Positions 32,420 through 33,742 of a DNA stretch of 33,742 nt are shown here, piece by piece. Each line of letters opens with the position of its first letter. The stretch's first letter is position 1. Made by a program: the position numbers and the translations under genes. The notes beneath the pieces were generated by a model. It did not search any database. It was not told the DNA's origin and worked only from the letters and a program-made list of their open reading frames with translations. Source of the DNA: a bacterium (GTDB lineage Bacteria; UBA10199; DSSB01); NCBI GenBank assembly GCA_035281585.1, contig DATEDP010000012.1, forward strand, positions 1-33,742, written 5' to 3'.

Positions 32420-33379
32420 CTAAGCCTCGCTCCCCGCCGGCTTGCGGCTCCAGAACTTCCAAGAGATTCCCTTGGAGCGCAGCAGCATCGTCACGATGAT
32501 CAACAGACTATAAAGGATCATTCGCCACTCGGCGAAACCGCGCAGCCCCTCGGGCAGGATGGTGAGCAGGGCCGCGGCCGCGACCACGCCCCAGAGATTG
32601 CCCATGCCGCCCAGGACCACCATGACCACCAACTCGACCGACTTGAGGAAGGAGAAGCTGTTGACGTGGAGGTAGTTCAAGTAGTGGGCGTAGAGGCCGC
32701 CGCCGAGGCCGGCGAAAAATGCGCCGATAGCGAAAGCCGTCACCTTGGCCCGAGTGTTGGAGATGCCCAAGGAAACGGTCGCGATTTCGTCCTCGCGCAC
32801 CGCCAGAAAGGCCAGGCCCTTGGAAGCCCGGGTCATCCGGCCCACCACCCACAAGGTGAGGGCGGCGAAAGCGAAGACCCAGAAGAAATCGGCATAGGCC
32901 GGGATGTCGGCGAAGCCGCGGGCCCCGCCGACCACGTCCATATTATAGATGATGACGAGGACGATCTCACCGAAGCCGAGGGTGGCGATGGCCAGGTAAT
33001 CGCCGCGAAGCCGCAAGGTCGGCAAGCCGATAGCCAGGCCGGCGATCAGGGCCAATAAGCCGCCGAAGGCCAAAGAAAGCAAAAAGAGCAGCGGCGTCAG
33101 CGCCGCTTCGGGGATGAAGCCCAGGGCCGCGCGCAGGGCCGGGTGGAAGTAAACGCTGAAGGCGGCCGAGGCATAGGCGCCCACCGCCATGAAGCCGGCA
33201 TGGCCCAGGTTGAACTGACCGGTGTAGCCGTTGATCAGGTTGAGCGAGGTGGCCAGGACCATGTTGATCCCGATGTAGACCAAGATTTGTAGGTAATAAG
33301 GATTGAGGTAGCTGCCCAAGAGCCAGTTCAGGCCCCAGAGCCCCGCGAGAACAAGCAGGGGAAAGAGCAGCCGCTTCAT
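32420..33379 (-). CDS. livM: Branched-chain amino-acid ABC transporter permease LivM
   Basis: 319 aa inner-membrane permease with about 8-10 hydrophobic segments. Family marks: SLNLINGYTGQFNLGHAGFM near residue 45, GLPTLRLRGDYLAIATLGFG near 117, the ABC-contact loop GLAFLAVREDEIATVSLGIS, and VVMVVLGGMGNLWGVVAAAA. The start ATG 33379 overlaps the livH stop by one base (TGATG). Confidence 0.96.
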   Translation of the reverse strand: MKRLLFPLLVLAGLWGLNWLLGSYLNPYYLQILVYIGINMVLATSLNLINGYTGQFNLGHAGFMAVGAYASAAFSVYFHPALRAALGFIPEAALTPLLFLLSLAFGGLLALIAGLAIGLPTLRLRGDYLAIATLGFGEIVLVIIYNMDVVGGARGFADIPAYADFFWVFAFAALTLWVVGRMTRASKGLAFLAVREDEIATVSLGISNTRAKVTAFAIGAFFAGLGGGLYAHYLNYLHVNSFSFLKSVELVVMVVLGGMGNLWGVVAAAALLTILPEGLRGFAEWRMILYSLLIIVTMLLRSKGISWKFWSRKPAGSEA

Positions 33380-33742
33380 CAGACCTTCTCCTGTCCGCTC
33401 TTGCCCAAGAGCCCGCTCGGCTTGATCAGCAAGATCAAGATCAAGACCACGAAGGCCAAGGCGTTGCGATAGGTGCTGGAGAGGTAGCCGGCCACCAGGG
33501 TTTCGGCCACGCCCATCAAGAGGCCCCCGATCAGGGCGCCGGGGATGTTGCCGATGCCGCCTAAGACCGCGGCGACGAAGGCCTTGAGCCCCGGCATCAA
33601 GCCCATCAGCGGATCGACCTTGGGATTGGAGAGCCCGACCAAAATGCCGGCGGCGGCGGCCAAAATCGATCCGAAGACGAAAGTCAGACTGATCACCCGA
33701 TTGACGTTAATGCCGACCAAATGGCTGGCAGTATGGCTGAAG
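33379..33742 (-). CDS. livH: Branched-chain amino-acid ABC transporter permease LivH (partial, N-terminus beyond right edge)
   Basis: Only the C-terminal about 120 residues are visible; the frame stays open to the window edge (residues reading SHTASHLVGINVNRVISLTF), so the start is outside. Typical LivH tail: PLMGLMPGLKAFVAAVLGGI, GNIPGALIGGLLMGVAETLV and YLSSTYRNALAFVVLILILL, ending KPSGLLGK. A substrate-binding protein gene, if linked, would lie further right. Confidence 0.94.
   Translation of the reverse strand, partial: FSHTASHLVGINVNRVISLTFVFGSILAAAAGILVGLSNPKVDPLMGLMPGLKAFVAAVLGGIGNIPGALIGGLLMGVAETLVAGYLSSTYRNALAFVVLILILLIKPSGLLGKSGQEKV

Overview
The window looks like a chromosomal segment of a high-GC Gram-negative bacterium, probably of the Deltaproteobacteria in the broad sense (Myxococcota, Bdellovibrionota or a nearby candidate phylum). 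That placement is inference. It rests on an MglA-type GTPase, lipoprotein signal peptidase, AsmA-like proteins, a secreted protein with CGDxxC and thrombospondin type 3 repeats, and dispersed repeats common in such genomes. No 16S or ribosomal protein gene is present to fix the taxonomy.

Layout. (1) 1-2203, minus: lspA, then a thiamine-diphosphate enzyme of the acetolactate synthase family that runs off the left edge. (2) 2133-3847: a small AT-richer locus with two short exported proteins transcribed divergently and a GAF/LuxR-type regulator behind one of them. (3) 3873-19034, minus: about 15 kb in six closely packed genes, the most unusual part of the window. Four proteins (546, 500, 1406 and 744 aa) share one N-terminal module: a TPR-like helical stretch, Gly-rich hydrophobic helices, then a Trp-Glu end. 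Each then carries a different C-terminal part; the 1406-aa member adds HEAT-like repeats, two hydrophobic segments and an FHA domain. Two large beta-rich AsmA-like proteins (820 and 931 aa) complete the run. I cannot give it a known function. (4) 19124-23935, plus: priA, def, fmt, rpe, interrupted by a REP-associated tyrosine transposase with REP palindromes on both sides. (5) 23977-26733, minus: a Cys-rich TSP3 protein, a DUF1566 protein and glpK. (6) 26907-30819, plus: an unknown 166-aa protein, the SRP RNA gene, dnaX, ybaB, recR and an mglA-like gene. (7) 30826 to the right edge, minus: the livH-livM-livG-livF branched-chain amino-acid ABC transporter, with livH cut by the edge.

Housekeeping functions are translation start and maturation (def, fmt), replication restart and repair (priA, dnaX, recR), protein targeting and lipoprotein processing (ffs, lspA), and amino-acid and glycerol uptake or use. 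Four kinds of dispersed palindromic repeat have entered gene boundaries: the priA-def gap, inside dnaX, the recR stop codon, and the livG-livF gap. No stretch longer than 300 bases lacks a gene. I saw no tRNA, rRNA, CRISPR array or phage module.
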